Assembly (NCBI GenBank): GCA_023053575.1
Contig: JAKZAP010000004.1
Location: 2,210,861-2,274,860 of the forward strand
Source: Branchinecta lynchi
Taxonomy: Eukaryota; Arthropoda; Branchiopoda; Anostraca; Branchinectidae
DNA: 64,000 bases
Reading direction: 5' to 3'
Every line of letters begins with the position of its first letter. The first letter of the stretch is position 1. This document shows positions 45,031-56,894 of this stretch, piece after piece. A program made the translations under genes and the position numbers. A model generated the notes under the pieces. That model saw nothing but the letters and a program-made list of their open reading frames with translations. It was not told the origin of the DNA and did not search any database.

Positions 45031-45208
45031 CTGGCGGTATAACGCGGCTTTTGACTGGATTTTTCGCACTCCTGATGATTTCCTTGACAATTTTCCTCTC
45101 TGATTCTCCTGCCAGGGAAACGGAAACACCACTCCTTCCTGCACGAGCCGTTCGTCCCACTCTGTGAATGTAGCGTTCGACTGAAGCTGGCATTGTAAAG
45201 TTGATCAC
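45031..45208 (-). CDS. DDX27: DDX27 exon 6 (visible numbering)
   Basis: 178 nt. Encodes [39 protein letters not shown] and [31 protein letters not shown] is helicase motif VI (Arg fingers for ATP hydrolysis). Splits Asp363 with the next exon. Confidence 0.97.
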
Positions 45209-45264
45209 CTAACACGAAACCATAATTAAGGCGGGTTAAACCAATTAATTAAGCACCAGCTGGG

Positions 45265-45580
45265 TTACACTAAGTAATTGAGTAATTTATTTGCAACCCG
45301 CCATTTTGAAAAAGCGGAGTAAATGAAAGAAAATAAATAAAACACATAAATCACAGAAAAAGACACTTAATTTTCAATCTTCAGACAGGAAGCAGTGGAT
45401 AACGACGTGCACTGGTTTGGGCCCTGTTGTCAATGATTTTTGTAGCGACGAGGAAACATCCAAAAGGGTAACACTTGCATCTGGAAGTCTGAACTCCTCT
45501 GCCAATGTATGGTTATGACATAATTTCGACAAGTGGAGCAGGTGCTTTGCGTATTAAAAATAACATGATCTCATCGTTTT
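45265..45580 (-). repeat. Retroposon-like repeat, minus copy
   Basis: Reverse complement of 56895-57245 (tgggccctgttgtc, gttatgacataatttcg, gtgttaccc). It has lost its downstream ACTT tail. Both copies retain a shared coding-like frame (LCHNHTL, VTLLDVSSSL), so the parent element may have been protein-coding. Confidence 0.6.
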
Positions 45581-45589
45581 AATCTGTCA

Positions 45590-45850
45590 GATGTTTTATG
45601 TTACGCATCAAAACGATATGATTAAAAAGAAGTGCAAGGAAGAGCAGAAATATCACCGAAAAAGCATCTGCTGACTTTTCGGATATTAAGATGAACAATG
45701 AAATTCCGCAGATACTTTTTCAGCACTGTTTCGGCTCTTCTTGTATGTATCAACGTCTGAAAATCGTAATGGCTAACATCATAAGTGTTATCTGTTAAAA
45801 TCGCGTATCCTTGTGTTATCAGTTAAAAAACTTCTGACAGCGTAGTTACC
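45590..45850. mobile_element. MITE family D, copy
   Basis: Hairpin interior with aaaagcatctgctgacttttc, and an end reading gttatcagttaaaaaacttctgacag. In DDX27 intron 5. Confidence 0.6.
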
Positions 45851-45957
45851 GAAAAATGTCAAACCTTATTTCGGTTTGACTTACAACTTTTCCTTTTGGT
45901 CCTATCGGACCTAACGAATAAAACGAGCCAGACAAGGAAAATAAAAATATAAGTTTA

Positions 45958-45974
45958 TGGGGGGGGGGGGGGGA
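45958..45974 (+). repeat. Long G run
   Basis: tatgggggg.. is an uninterrupted G tract of about 15 in DDX27 intron 5. It could form a quadruplex and is prone to length errors in assembly. Confidence 0.7.
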
Positions 45975-46278
45975 ACTGAGGGAGGAAATTCAAAGTCTTG
46001 GAAATGTGGGACGGAACAATTAGAGACACAAACTTAGCAGAAAATTAGGTAATACAATGCATCTATAGTTTGTGTACATGCCGACTGCACTATCGATTTA
46101 CGCCCCAACCAAAAAGCTACCACAGAGAATCGAACCGTCGGATAGCAGGACTCCAACCACCACTCCCGGCCTTGAGACCTGATATCAGGGGATCACCACC
46201 TGCAGTCTACGCAGGGCGATCGGGTATGCGTGAATTTCCTCTGTTTTATTCCATTCCTAACGAAGAAAAACCTCTTAC

Positions 46279-46413
46279 CGTTTTGACGCCTGGGATGTCG
46301 AGACCTCTGGCGGCAACATCCGTCGCTATGAGGATGTCCACCTCCTCTTCTCTAAACCTCTTCAAGGCATCGAGACGCTGTGGCTGTGATAAGTCTCCGT
46401 GTAGTTCAGCAAC
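46279..46413 (-). CDS. DDX27: DDX27 exon 5 (visible numbering)
   Basis: 135 nt, phase 0 at both ends. Encodes [20 protein letters not shown], then [19 protein letters not shown] and IPGVKT, i.e. helicase motif V ([11 protein letters not shown]). Acceptor attccag, donor gtaagag. Confidence 0.97.
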
Positions 46414-46496
46414 CTGGAATGGTTCCAGTTACAAGGATAAGCCAATCCTTAAAGGACTTGTCTTACGTATAATAATAATGCAACCTACTTCCATAA

Positions 46497-47090
46497 TTTG
46501 CAGATACCATGGTATCTGTTACCACGGTAACTGGATCGGCAATTAGTCGTTTTTGCAGTAACCGTGGTATCTGATATACGGTACTACGGTACTACGCATG
46601 ACGTCACGAATTCTGGCTTTTTGCCTTCAAGGCTGGAACGACTTTTCTGTTTTCCAGCAGAATATCCTGCCACGGGTGAATCCGACCAATCACGTTACAC
46701 AGATCCGTAGTTACTACGCTTACTACGCTCCCGAGTGTGGTAAGCAAATAGTTACTATTTCGAGAAGGTTGGAACGGTCAGCGTAGTAACTTTTGGTGAG
46801 GTTGGAACGGAACTAGTAACTAATAGTTATTGTTTGTAGAAGGGTGGAACACGCTCTAAGTGCCAAACTTCTTTCGCACCAATTGAAATTGATGAAAGTG
46901 AGATGACTTTTCAGATACCACGATCAGTTGAATATCATATACCACGATAACTGGCGAGATACCGCGATAAGTGGTAGGGGTCGAGATACCACGCCTTTTG
47001 ACCGTGGTATCAGATACCACGATAACTGCAAAAATGAGTTTAGACCGTGGTATCAGATACCACGGTATCTGCAAAAACGCAACTATTGCC
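46497..47090. mobile_element. ATACCACGG repeat split by a truncated MITE A
   Basis: The outer parts (46497-46583 and 46905-47090) are ATACCACGG-type palindromes ending ctgcaaaaacgcaac. 46587-46856 in between is family A (ctacgcatgacgtcac ... gggtggaacacgctc) lacking its left end. In DDX27 intron 4. Confidence 0.7.
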
Positions 47091-47334
47091 TCTTTCTAGA
47101 CGGTCACGTATAGTCACTCCATATACCGCGTAATAACATAATTTTCATTCATTGTGGACGCTCGAGGACTCCCCTTAAATTCGCGCCCTTCGATTCCAAG
47201 TTTCCCAGTCCAATGTAACCAAGGTATACTTTCACAAGGGAGCTGGCTACACCTTGGTTCTTTCAGTTTAATCCGCCAGGTAACTGGCGATGACTAATTT
47301 CACTCATTCAAGTTTGAGGTAGAGAATACTCTAT

Positions 47335-47820
47335 ATGACGAAGTCCAAAACACGCCGGTGATCCTCGGGAAGAACGAGAAAACGTAGCACTAACGACTCA
47401 AACTCAACAACTCAATGAAAGAAATAGAAAACCGTGATTTTCGGGTTTTTTTTTCTTGATCAGCTAATTATCCCTCTATGATTATGTGCGAGGGATAAAT
47501 ATAAATTATATATTAATATAAATAATATAATATAATATAAATAATAATTATATAATATAAATAAATAAATATAAATTATATTTATCCCTCGCACATCATC
47601 ATAGAGGGATAATTAGCTGATCAACAAAAAAACCCGAAGGTTTTCTATTTCTTTCGTAATGAATGGTCAGCTTGGCTTCAAACCTTATATTCAACAACTC
47701 AATCCTGGGTTAACCAATCACGGCGATGTTTGGGAGCAGCTGTGATACCGCTTCCGGCTTTTCCACTAGGTACACGGCGGTTTTGTATCGGCAAGAAGAG
47801 TAAGTCATCATGAGTATTGG
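47335..47820 (+). repeat. Split copy of the ttaaccaatcacggcg repeat
   Basis: 47335-47416 and 47691-47820 together match 42960-43165. The middle is a separate fold-back insertion flanked by tcaacaactcaat on both sides. Confidence 0.7.
47417..47690. mobile_element. AT-rich fold-back element
   Basis: The arms are inverted copies (gaaagaaatagaaaacc ... ggttttctatttctttc; gatcagctaattatccctc ... inverted). The centre of about 90 bp is almost pure A/T (tataatataaat). Flanked by direct repeats tcaacaactcaat (47404-47416 and 47691-47703). Right-end sequence also occurs alone at 44970-45005. Confidence 0.75.
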
Positions 47821-48289
47821 GAGAAATTTAATTCAGTTCGCTTTGAGTTGGACCTGTGGAAGGTCGTTGCCGGAGAGCATGAAAAGTTAAGTGCTGTATA
47901 TATCACCTTTATTTCTTAAGTGTAAATACACATCAATGTTTTCTATAACTGATTAATGAGGTAGACACTAGTTTGTTTGCACGTACCGTTGAGCATGGTC
48001 CACACCGCTCGGGGGCCAAGTACAGAGTAGCGTTGCGTAAACAGTTCGTAACAATGGGTTAACGTTTCATAACAGTAGTTTTAAGGTTAGTCCATAATGT
48101 TAAATCCTTTTTTGTGAACATCATTTCTGTAAATTATTTGTTATAGTGTTTTAAATTTCTCTGTTTTTCTTTCTATGCTTATACCCTTGGGAAGTGATTA
48201 ATTTTTCGGCACGAAGATTCTTTCAATCGATTCATTTTTAGAGAAATTTCTGTGGCGGAATAAAAGGAATGACCTAGGGGAGTTCTTAC

Positions 48290-48434
48290 CCTGATTCCCA
48301 ATATTCCAAGCTGAATTGTGAGCCTGTGGCATCCTTTTTTCGTCTGGACGAAGACCATAACATGATCCTGGAAAGTTCTGCAGAGTAGTGCTGCTAAGAT
48401 ACCTTCTCGATCACCTTCATGATTCGGGCGAATT
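48290..48434 (-). CDS. DDX27: DDX27 exon 4 (visible numbering)
   Basis: 145 nt. Encodes IRPNHEGDREGILAALLCRT, then FQDHVMVFVQTKKGCHRLTI and QLGILGIR: start of the second RecA-like domain (motif IV region). The acceptor has a long T run (ttttttttcaag). Confidence 0.96.
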
Positions 48435-48539
48435 CTTGAAAAAAAAATCACAAAAAGGGTTAGGTAAACATAAATACAAACTGTGCATCTCCAAACGAAT
48501 CTCGACGCCTCGACGACACATGATCTATGAATGCGTGTT

Positions 48540-48785
48540 TCCTGAATGGGACGACTGCTGAAATTTTTTAATGGGGTGGCTTCCCCTGGGGTAAGTTGCA
48601 GGAAGGTAATTGGTTAATTGTTTTTGTTTTTTGGGAGGTAAGGTTGTGTCTGAGAGTAGGAGCAGTGACCAATCTGCGTATTATGTTTAGAATGTAAAGA
48701 TTGTGGTTCTCGGCGTCCAGTGTTTTGATTATGTGTGGTTTATTTTCTTATTTGTTAATAAACCAACTGAACTTGAACTTGATTA
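48540..48785 (+). mobile_element. Probable LINE 3' end with ACTTGA tail
   Basis: 3'-UTR-like stretch ending gttaataaaccaactgaact, tgaacttg. No coding remnant identified. In DDX27 intron 3. Confidence 0.45.
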
Positions 48786-48889
48786 ATTAATTGGATTAGT
48801 AAATTAATTAATTAATTAGACTTAATTAAATTGACTCTGCTAAGACATTTTTTTTTTCTTTTATCAATCTTGGTCTCCGCGCCGTAAAA

Positions 48890-49200
48890 AATTTCATACC
48901 AGATAAAAATTGGATGCGACACTTTCAACAGACAACAATTGGGTGTAATTTGTTGTAATTTAGAAAACATTATGAATTAAATGTTACGCATAACAAACAT
49001 TGCCAGAAAGAGCCGAAAAAGCATCTGCTGACTTTTCGGATATCACGACAAACAAAAAAGTCAGCAGATGCTTTTTCGGCTTCAGATTTAATGCGTAATG
49101 TTTGCAGAATCAGAACAGATTACATCGCAAGTGTTGTCTGTTAAAACTGCGCATCCTTCTGTTATCTGTTATAGAACTTCTGATGGTGTGGTAATGCCGT
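48890..49200. mobile_element. MITE family D, copy
   Basis: Symmetric element: tttcaacagacaacaattg on the left, gttatctgttatagaacttc on the right, central hairpin aaaagcatctgctgactttt repeated inverted. In DDX27 intron 3. Confidence 0.65.
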
Positions 49201-50499
49201 TCAAAATATGCACCGCTGACCAGACACCCGAGGCAGAGAGTTTGAATTTCAACAATACCGTGCATTTCAAAGGCTTCAAGTGAAGCTAAGGAAATATTGA
49301 ATTCCGGATTATAAGATCACTTCTGAAGAAAGCCCGCTATTGCATTTGAATAAAAAAAAAAGACTTATTTTCAGGCAATGGTTTACCATTGCAGAAGAGG
49401 TACCATATATCCGAAAGGAAGAGTTAATTCGATGAAAATTGATTATACGACTAGTGGCGAACTCGACGAAAACAATTTACGAATAATAAGTCTTCACGCA
49501 GTGAGCTACCCTCCGTAAGCTGATCACTGGCCACTGAAACGCCGCGTATGTATTGAGTCAATTTTTCTGCGTCATAGTAGAAATTTGCGATTTGAGTACG
49601 ACCGTAGATATTCTGAACGTCATTCTAGAGTAAATAGTGAAAAATAAAAAAATCCCTTAACACAATCCAAAAAGTGCTGTGTATTCAGTTCAATGATGCA
49701 AAATAAGTCGGCTTTTCAGTTAAACTTTAATGATAAATAAATACTAATGACATTAAGATCCGTAAAAGATAACATGAAGGATGTGCGAAATAACTAGGAT
49801 AGCTCTCTTCCAACCGCCCATTGCACTTCCTGGCTATTAAAGATAAGCACCGCCCAGTGTTGCCTAACAAGGCTAATACTGCACCATCCACCTCATGTTA
49901 TTGTCCTAGAAAACTCTCGAATTTGCGACATATTATCTGCTTTAAAATACCATGTTTCAAATGTTTCTCCTTATGGGTTCTCCTTTTCTTTTGGTACTCG
50001 CAGTTAGTTTCCATTTTTAAATTAAAAGATCCAATTTCAATTTTAAAGAAAAAGTTGACAAGCTCCGGAAGCCCCCAAACCTACAACCTATACACATCCT
50101 TTCACAAATGAATATTGAAATATCAGTTGATTTAGGTCTAGTATTGGTTTATGTTTTAGTTGCGTTTTTTTACCTCAATTCTCCTCACGATTCTCCTTTC
50201 AAATCTCCAACCCTCGTTTTTCTACTATTGTGATGACTACTGTGATTATTTTACTCTTACGTTTTGTAAGTATCAAGAACGGAGAAAGCTTCGCAATTCT
50301 GCAGAACTGACAAGTTGCTTCAATAGTTACTTCTTGATTTTCGCTTTCCTTCCTGATTGGTCAACAAAGGGTGGCTTTTCAATCCGTATAAACAGTATTA
50401 ACGGTGGCTAAAATTAGGGTTTTATTTGTGCGAGAATCCACACTTGAGAAGCAAGAACTGAGAAAAAAAAATGCAACTATTATATTATGGTACTCCTCA

Positions 50500-51530
50500 G
50501 CTTTAACGGACCTGTCTTACCTACAATAATAATACAACCTACTTCCATAATCATTCCATATATTTCTAAACCCGTAAGACCCCAATTTCGTACGGTATAT
50601 TCTAACCACAGCAAGGAAACCACGCTGGTTTTCTCACTTGCCGTGTTTTGCTACCTTCGATGTGTATCACGCTATCGACGGTTGTCAGCGAGAAGTTTTT
50701 CTGTCAGAAAAATGTAAATTGTTTCCCGGTTTTCGCTACAAGTCAACGGGTCTCGGGAAAGGCTTGAAACAGCCAAAATCATGGGTTATTTGTTGAAAGC
50801 GCAGCATAGTTTAACAGTATTCAAATTCTTTACATTACTGTAAGTTGTAGAGTAAATAGTGCGAGGGCTCCTTTGAAGGACCCCTCTTGCTTATTCTGCC
50901 TTTTATGGATAAATATTCTTTGAGCCCAAGTTGACTTTGTTTTCCTTCCAGACAGGTTTGTTTCCTTTCCCGAAGTTGAACCAGAGGATTGACAGCCTGA
51001 CGAGGACCCTTGCCAAGAAGGGCCGAAATATCGCTGATGAAGAATCATAGCTGACGTATCCGTTGTAAACACTGTTTGAATAAAAAGCCTTTTATAGTAT
51101 ACTTAGCTCCCATATGGAATTATAAGCTTCTAAAATCCCGACCTTTCTCCATTGTTTCGTTTCGTAACTACGAATTTTTAGCGCTTTTTCGGGCTTGTCG
51201 AGTTTTCCCGTCACCCAACGAAAAGTTTGCCGGAAAGTTTCAACGTGCGCTGACAACTTTTTCACACCTAAGAATGTGATAATCTTCTGTTCGTTACTTC
51301 TTTTATTTGCTTAGTTTTCCAACTTTTTAACCAAGGTACATTCAGTTTTCAAATCTTTTGCACCCAGCCGCCGCGTCGGAGAGCAGGAAGGCTGGATGTA
51401 GTCGACGCGCGCTAACAAGAGAATCACTGGTTTTAGGTGGAAAGTAAGGGCATTTTCAAAAACGTTTTTTTCTGATTCATTTCATAGGGAAAAGATCATT
51501 TCTAGAAAGAGTTGTACTTTAAGGGAAGTA
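50500..51530 (+). repeat. Dispersed repeat G-K, composite copy
   Basis: 50500-50906 is repeat G and 51087-51530 is repeat K, a single element here interrupted by the 180-bp insertion 50907-51086. K-only copies are at 55655 and 59045, and G-only ones at 38750 and 21525 (inverted). Confidence 0.65.
50907..51086 (+). mobile_element. 180-bp retroposon-like insertion with hammerhead-like core
   Basis: The insertion splits repeat G-K and is flanked by a 9-bp direct repeat GCCTTTTAT (50898-50906 and 51087-51095). It ends in gtttgaataaaaa. It contains CTGACGA (50997-51003), a hairpin (accctt..aaggg), then GAAA (51024-51027), which is the order of conserved hammerhead core segments. Hammerheads occur in Penelope-like elements. 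Activity and assignment are inference. Sister copies: 6705, 12895 (minus), 32440 and 63565. Confidence 0.7.
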
Positions 51531-51587
51531 AATGAATAAATAAATAAATTACCTTTTACCTATTACTAAATCAAGACAAGCTCTAAC

Positions 51588-51913
51588 CTGATAAACTCCT
51601 GCCTGAGATTGAACGCCACGTCCTTGTTGTTATTGACGAAGATTCGCACCGGCTTCTGCAAAGACACCATCGCCAGATCTCTAACTTTGTCCGTCATCGT
51701 CGCAGAAAACAGCATGGTCTGCCTCTTACCACTGCACTGATTCACAATCTCTTTGACCTGGTCCCCAAAATACTCGTCCAACATCCGATCTGCTTCGTCG
51801 AGAATCAGTACCTCTATAGAGTCCAGTGTGAAAGAGGGAGTGTTCTGAAGGTGGTCGATGAGACGACCGGGTGTGGCGATGACAATATCCGGATTTCCGC
51901 GGAGCCCTCTTTC
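51588..51913 (-). CDS. DDX27: DDX27 exon 3 (visible numbering)
   Basis: 326 nt, the largest exon. Encodes [20 protein letters not shown] ... [17 protein letters not shown] ... [15 protein letters not shown] ... NLRQEFIR. Carries the TPGR motif, DEAD (motif II, Mg-ATP) and SAT (motif III). [11 protein letters not shown] is characteristic of DDX27/Drs1. Confidence 0.98.
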
Positions 51914-52529
51914 CTGCAAATGAAATCAGGTCAGTCATACTTGAACTTGAGCAGAAGTGAAGATACCACCCTGGCGAAGAAAGCTCTGCCCGCCACCCCG
52001 ATGCCCGGTTGGATGAAACTCCAGGGAGGTCAGCGTATAACGTGGCTGAGCACCCTAAAGGAAGACCTCGAGCCTATCAGAGGCTTCCGCCGGCATGGAA
52101 GGAGATGGGATCCATACAGGCTTCGATCTCGACCATTCACAGAAGACCGAGATTCATGGCATACTTTGGTCCGTCAGCTGCTGTCGCCAGGGAGAGCTGC
52201 ACAGCTTGCGTCCTGACACAAGTACAAGTAAGTAAGTACAAGTACTTGAGCTTGGCCGGACTACAAAGTACCAAACCCAACTCGGACGAATAAAAGATAT
52301 AAAGCAGCAACTGTTTAATGTACGAAACTAATTCGCCCAAAACATTCAACCGACAGGTACCTCAGGTCTTTCGTACACCACTTCAATTTTATGCTGTAAT
52401 TAACAAAGTAAACTGTATATATTAAGTATAAACTGTGGATACGTATTGTACGTCCTAGCTGTAAACTGTATGACGATCCAATGCTAGCGAGTGAACTGAA
52501 CGAGCTCTTAAGGAAATTAAAGAAAGTAT

Positions 52530-52690
52530 TAATAATAATAATAATAATAATAATTTATTTATCACCCACTTTACAGAACAGAGGTTAAGTGGAGTAAATA
52601 CAAAAAGAAAAACAACAAGAGAAAACAAGAAACAAAGTTAATCACATACAGAAAAAAGACGGATAAGGCGATGAAAACACCCTAGCCTAT
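52530..52690 (-). repeat. Minus-oriented retroposon tail with (AAT)n
   Basis: taataataataataat then tttatttatcacccacttta: 3' tail of a LINE read on the minus strand. Compare 39625 and 45300. Confidence 0.5.
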
Positions 52691-53329
52691 AAGGCGCTTC
52701 ACTGGCTAGCTTGGAACATAATTTTTCGAAAACACCAGTAATATCTGTCGCACAATACTTCTTTATCAGTTTTGTATTCCGGTAAGAACGAGGCAGATAT
52801 AGGAGAAATTTGCAGTACCGGTAATAATTTATACGAATACGTTTTAGATCACCAGTCAACAGAAGTGACCGAATACCAGTACAGTATTATAAAGAAAAGA
52901 TTTTCTTTTCCTCGAAAAGAAAAATCCATCACAAAACAAGAGCTAGAAGCTCATAAGGCACTTGCAAGGGTGGTTCAGAAGATAAAATATAGAATTCGTC
53001 TTTTCGTGGGTTTGTTGTGATCATTTGTAAGCAAAACGCTTGAGATAAGAATGATCATGGATACACAAGAAATGTATCGTTTGGTAAAATGTATTTTATT
53101 TCCGAACTTGTCTGTAATGACGCACACTTTAAAGGCGCCAGAAATTCATCTGAAAGCAAAACCCTTGAGGCAAAAACGGTAACAGTCCCGAGTTTTTTTT
53201 TCCTTTCCGGTTAAGACGCGCACTTTAAGGGTGCTAGAAATAAAATTTTAAGCAAAACCCTTAAGGCAAAAATTGTAATGGGCTCATTGGGATACTTTGC
53301 GGTCAAGATTGGTACTTAAAGGAATAGTC

Positions 53330-54440
53330 AGATTTGGAAAATGAAGATTTCTAAGCCAATCTAGTCGAATCTCTTAATATTCCAGCCAAGTTTCATCGAC
53401 CTAGCACATCTGGAAGTACGTTAACTTGCGATCACCGGAATTCCGGATCCCCCCCCCAGTGCCCGGAGAAAATCCGGTTCTGTAAATGATTCCAGAGCAT
53501 CTGTCATCCCGATCTCTCCAGTCTAAGCCGGTAACGTATTTCCCCCGCTTACAAATAGTTGTCGGATCCGGTACGGACATGAAAAAGATCACCAGAGACA
53601 TGTCCTCTGTTCAATTATTAAATTTCACTCGAATCCGATAATCCTATTCCAAATTTACGCATTACTCAATATTCCGGATTCCCCCTCCCTCTACTCCCCG
53701 CACGATTATCGGATCGATAAATTTTTTATTTCCAAATCAGTTTGCTCGGGTCCCTGATATGCCCGCCAAGTTTCGTCGTGAAAATCCCCAAAACCGCCAT
53801 CACCGGAATTCCGGGACCCCCCCCCCCCCAACTGTCCGCATCCGGTCCAACTGTATAAACGATTTATCTAGAGCAGATGCTTGTTCTTTCCAGTAAGTTT
53901 CGCTGAGATCCCTCCATTCTAACCGTTTCTCGAGATTTCCTGCCCCCCCCCCCCCCAATTCCCCCATAGCTCTCTAATCCGGTTCGGACTTCAATGGGAG
54001 ATAAGAGATAAATCATCTATTCAGTTACTAAGTTTCATTCCAATCCGATCAAACTACTCAATTTTCCGGATTGCCCCGCCCTTCACTTCCCCTCAGATGG
54101 TCGGATCGGGACACTGATTACTACCAAGTTAGTTTGGTCGGGTCCCTGCTATGCCTGCCAAGTTTCATCGCCCAAGCACATTTGGAAGTACCCTAACTCG
54201 AAAAAGTGTGACAGACTGCACTCAATTTTCCAGATTCCCCCAAACTCCACCCCCCCCCCAAATGGTCGGATCGGGAAACTGATTATTTTCAGGTTAGATT
54301 GGTCGTGTCCCTGATACGCCTGCCAAGTTCCATCGTCCTAGCACATCTGGAAGTACCCTAACTCGAAAAAGTGTGACCGACAAATGGGCCGACAGACGGA
54401 ATTGCGATAGGTATATGGCACTTGAACCAGAGGCTACAAG
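53330..54440. repeat. Degenerate C-run repeat block
   Basis: Reverse-oriented relative of the 0-2 kb block. Units contain ccaagtttcatcg.cctagc, acatctggaagtaccctaac, a C-run and attccgga. In DDX27 intron 2. Confidence 0.65.
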
Positions 54441-54551
54441 TGCCATAAAAACACAACAAAAGTTACAAGTGCTGAAACACGCTGTAGGCACACGTCCCTG
54501 AGGAGGCTTATTTACTATTTATTTTTCTTGGGTACCGCAAATGTGTTTCTA

Positions 54552-54923
54552 GTTCCGTTTTTGCAGCTATCGTGGTATCTGGCCATTCATCGTGGTATCT
54601 GATATTCAGATATCACGGTCCGACCGTGGTCTGATCGTGGTCCGACGGTCCGACCGTGGTATCTGAAAAAGTCTTCTCACTTTCATCATCACCAACAATA
54701 GAGCCTAGAACTTTGTCAAATTGGTGGGAAAAAAGTTTGGCACTTAGTAGTGTGACCATGGATATCAGTTTTTTCCTTTGGGAAGACTTCGAAAAAGTCA
54801 ACGGAAATTGTCGATTTTGCAGAGCAATCGTGCTATCAGATACCACGGTAACTGCAAAAACGACTAATTGTAGATCCAGTTACCGTGGTAACAGATACCA
54901 CGGTATCTGCAAAAACGCAATTC
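54552..54923. mobile_element. ATACCACGG hairpin repeat, copy
   Basis: Starts ttccgtttttgcagctatcg and ends ggtatctgcaaaaacgcaa. The interior has repeated palindromes and ctctcactttcatc, shared with 32660 and 46890. Ends 89 nt from DDX27 exon 2. Confidence 0.7.
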
Positions 54924-55011
54924 CTATATTGTTACGGAAGCCGAGACGGAAAGGCTCTTGTATTGTAGACTGTCTGACGAAGAATTTTAACTGAACAAAC
55001 TGCGACCTTAC

Positions 55012-55135
55012 CTGAACTTTTAGATCAAGACCTCCTACAGAGAGAACAACTTCAATATCCGTGAACTGTGACAGCTGTTTAGCGACCTGGTAAACCTGAA
55101 CACCCAATTCACGGGTAGGAACGAGGACGAGGACC
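55012..55135 (-). CDS. DDX27: DDX27 exon 2 (visible numbering)
   Basis: 124 nt. Encodes VLVLVPTRELGVQVYQVAKQ, LSQFTDIEVVLSVGGLDLKV. PTRELG is motif Ia, SVGGLD the GG motif. Acceptor cttcacag, donor gtaagg. Confidence 0.97.
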
Positions 55136-55654
55136 CTGTGAAGACAATCAAGGTTAGACGAGCGATCACAAGCGCTATCATACTCCTGATTTATTACAAG
55201 CGGACTATTTCGACGTATGGTACACTGTTTAATGGCGCTCGCGAGATAATTGCATTAGACTATACCCGGCACTTATGTACGACACTCTAGCACTTTCCAA
55301 CCCACCCATTCTGTACAATTTCGGAAACATATGACCGCGATAGATACATACGAAAATCTTTTTCAGTGTAATAATAATAATAATAATACAAAGCAAGAGA
55401 AAAGGCTTTCGCCTCTAAATAACTCTAAGAAAACGTCCTTGTGGAATCTTCATTTTGCAGGCTTATACGCGTACCCTCGATGATGACGGTTAATGCTGTT
55501 AAATGTCCCTTCGCACAGCACAACACATTGAACTCAAGTGTACCCAAAGCGTTTAAGAGTCGGCGCACTAATTATAACCATTTAAAACTGGACTTATTAA
55601 AAAAAAAAAAAAAAAATCGCATTAAATAGCATTTCTTTCAAGGCAGCCCAAGAT

Positions 55655-56060
55655 TAAAGTGCCCCTTTTGCTTATTCTGTCTTTTAAAATATACCAAGCT
55701 CCCTTATTTTCTCCATTGCTTCGTTTTGTACTTGCGATTTTTCGACCGTGCCGAGTTATGCCAATTACGCAACTCAAAGTTTGTCAGAATCTCCTACGTC
55801 CGCCGAGAACTCATTCCCGTACACAAGGATATGAGAATCTTCTGTTTTTTTTTATATTTGCTATTTGCTTTGCGTTTTCAATTGTTTTGGGCCCAGCCGC
55901 CGCGTTGGAAGCAGGAAGGCTGGATATAATCGACAAGCGCTAACAAGAAAATCGCCAAATTCAGGTGGGAAGTAATGGTATTTTCGGAAAAACGTTTTTC
56001 TGATCCACTTCATAGTGAAAGATCATTTCTAGTAAGAACTGTGCTTCAAGTTAAACTAGG
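55655..56060 (+). repeat. Dispersed repeat K, copy
   Basis: gccccttttgcttattctgt ... gcccagccgccgcgttgg ... gaaagatcatttctagtaag. Aligns along its length with 51096-51530. In DDX27 intron 1. Confidence 0.6.
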
Positions 56061-56894
56061 CACTTCTTTCCACAAACGACTCTGCCCCGGGACGGGCGTG
56101 CGATGCGTGGTAGGGGGCAAATCACCAGATGCTTCCCTAACTTCTCCCTAGAAGGGAGGACACATTTGAACCTGGGTGGACTTCAGCTTTTTTGCAGTAA
56201 ACATCACTAACCCTCGAGCGATACGCTAGGCTCCACCGAGACTCAAACCAGCGAACCTTCCATTGTGAGTTTAGCGTGCTAGAGCAAGGTTCTTGTACAG
56301 TAGAGACAGGCCCTTATCCAGGAATTTATTTGGGGGGGGGGGTTGCCTATCGGTGGGGAGGGGGGTGCCTGCGGGTCGGACAAAAAAGTACAAAAAAGAC
56401 ATGGATCAGAGGGAAAAGCCTAGAAAAATGATTATTTCTGCATGTTTTCGGGGGGAGGGGGGTCAACCCCCTAACCCTCCATCCCCCCTGGATACGGCCC
56501 TGAATAGAGGTATGCTTATGTGAACGTCGCCTAGCAGTGAAGGGTCGCCTAAGAAAAAAAAAACCCGCAAGCAAAATACTTGACAAAAACACAAGAGGAA
56601 CGCGCCTTCAACCAAGAAGATGGCGGTTGGAATCAACAAGCACCTCCAACAGAAGAAGCACATTTGTAGATTCAAAATAAAATTAAATGAATTTTTACTC
56701 AAAGTTTCTACCAGGATAACCCTGAAATAGTTGGATATTAGCTGATATCGAGTTTGCTACTCCTCCTTTCCATCTGACTGTTTTATAAGCTTGTAAATCA
56801 ATCTGCGCCTACAGGCGCATCGTCCCCAACCGGGGGCGCTATAATTGTAAAACTTTGGGGAATTACCTTCTGCGCTCCCTCTATACTATTTCGT

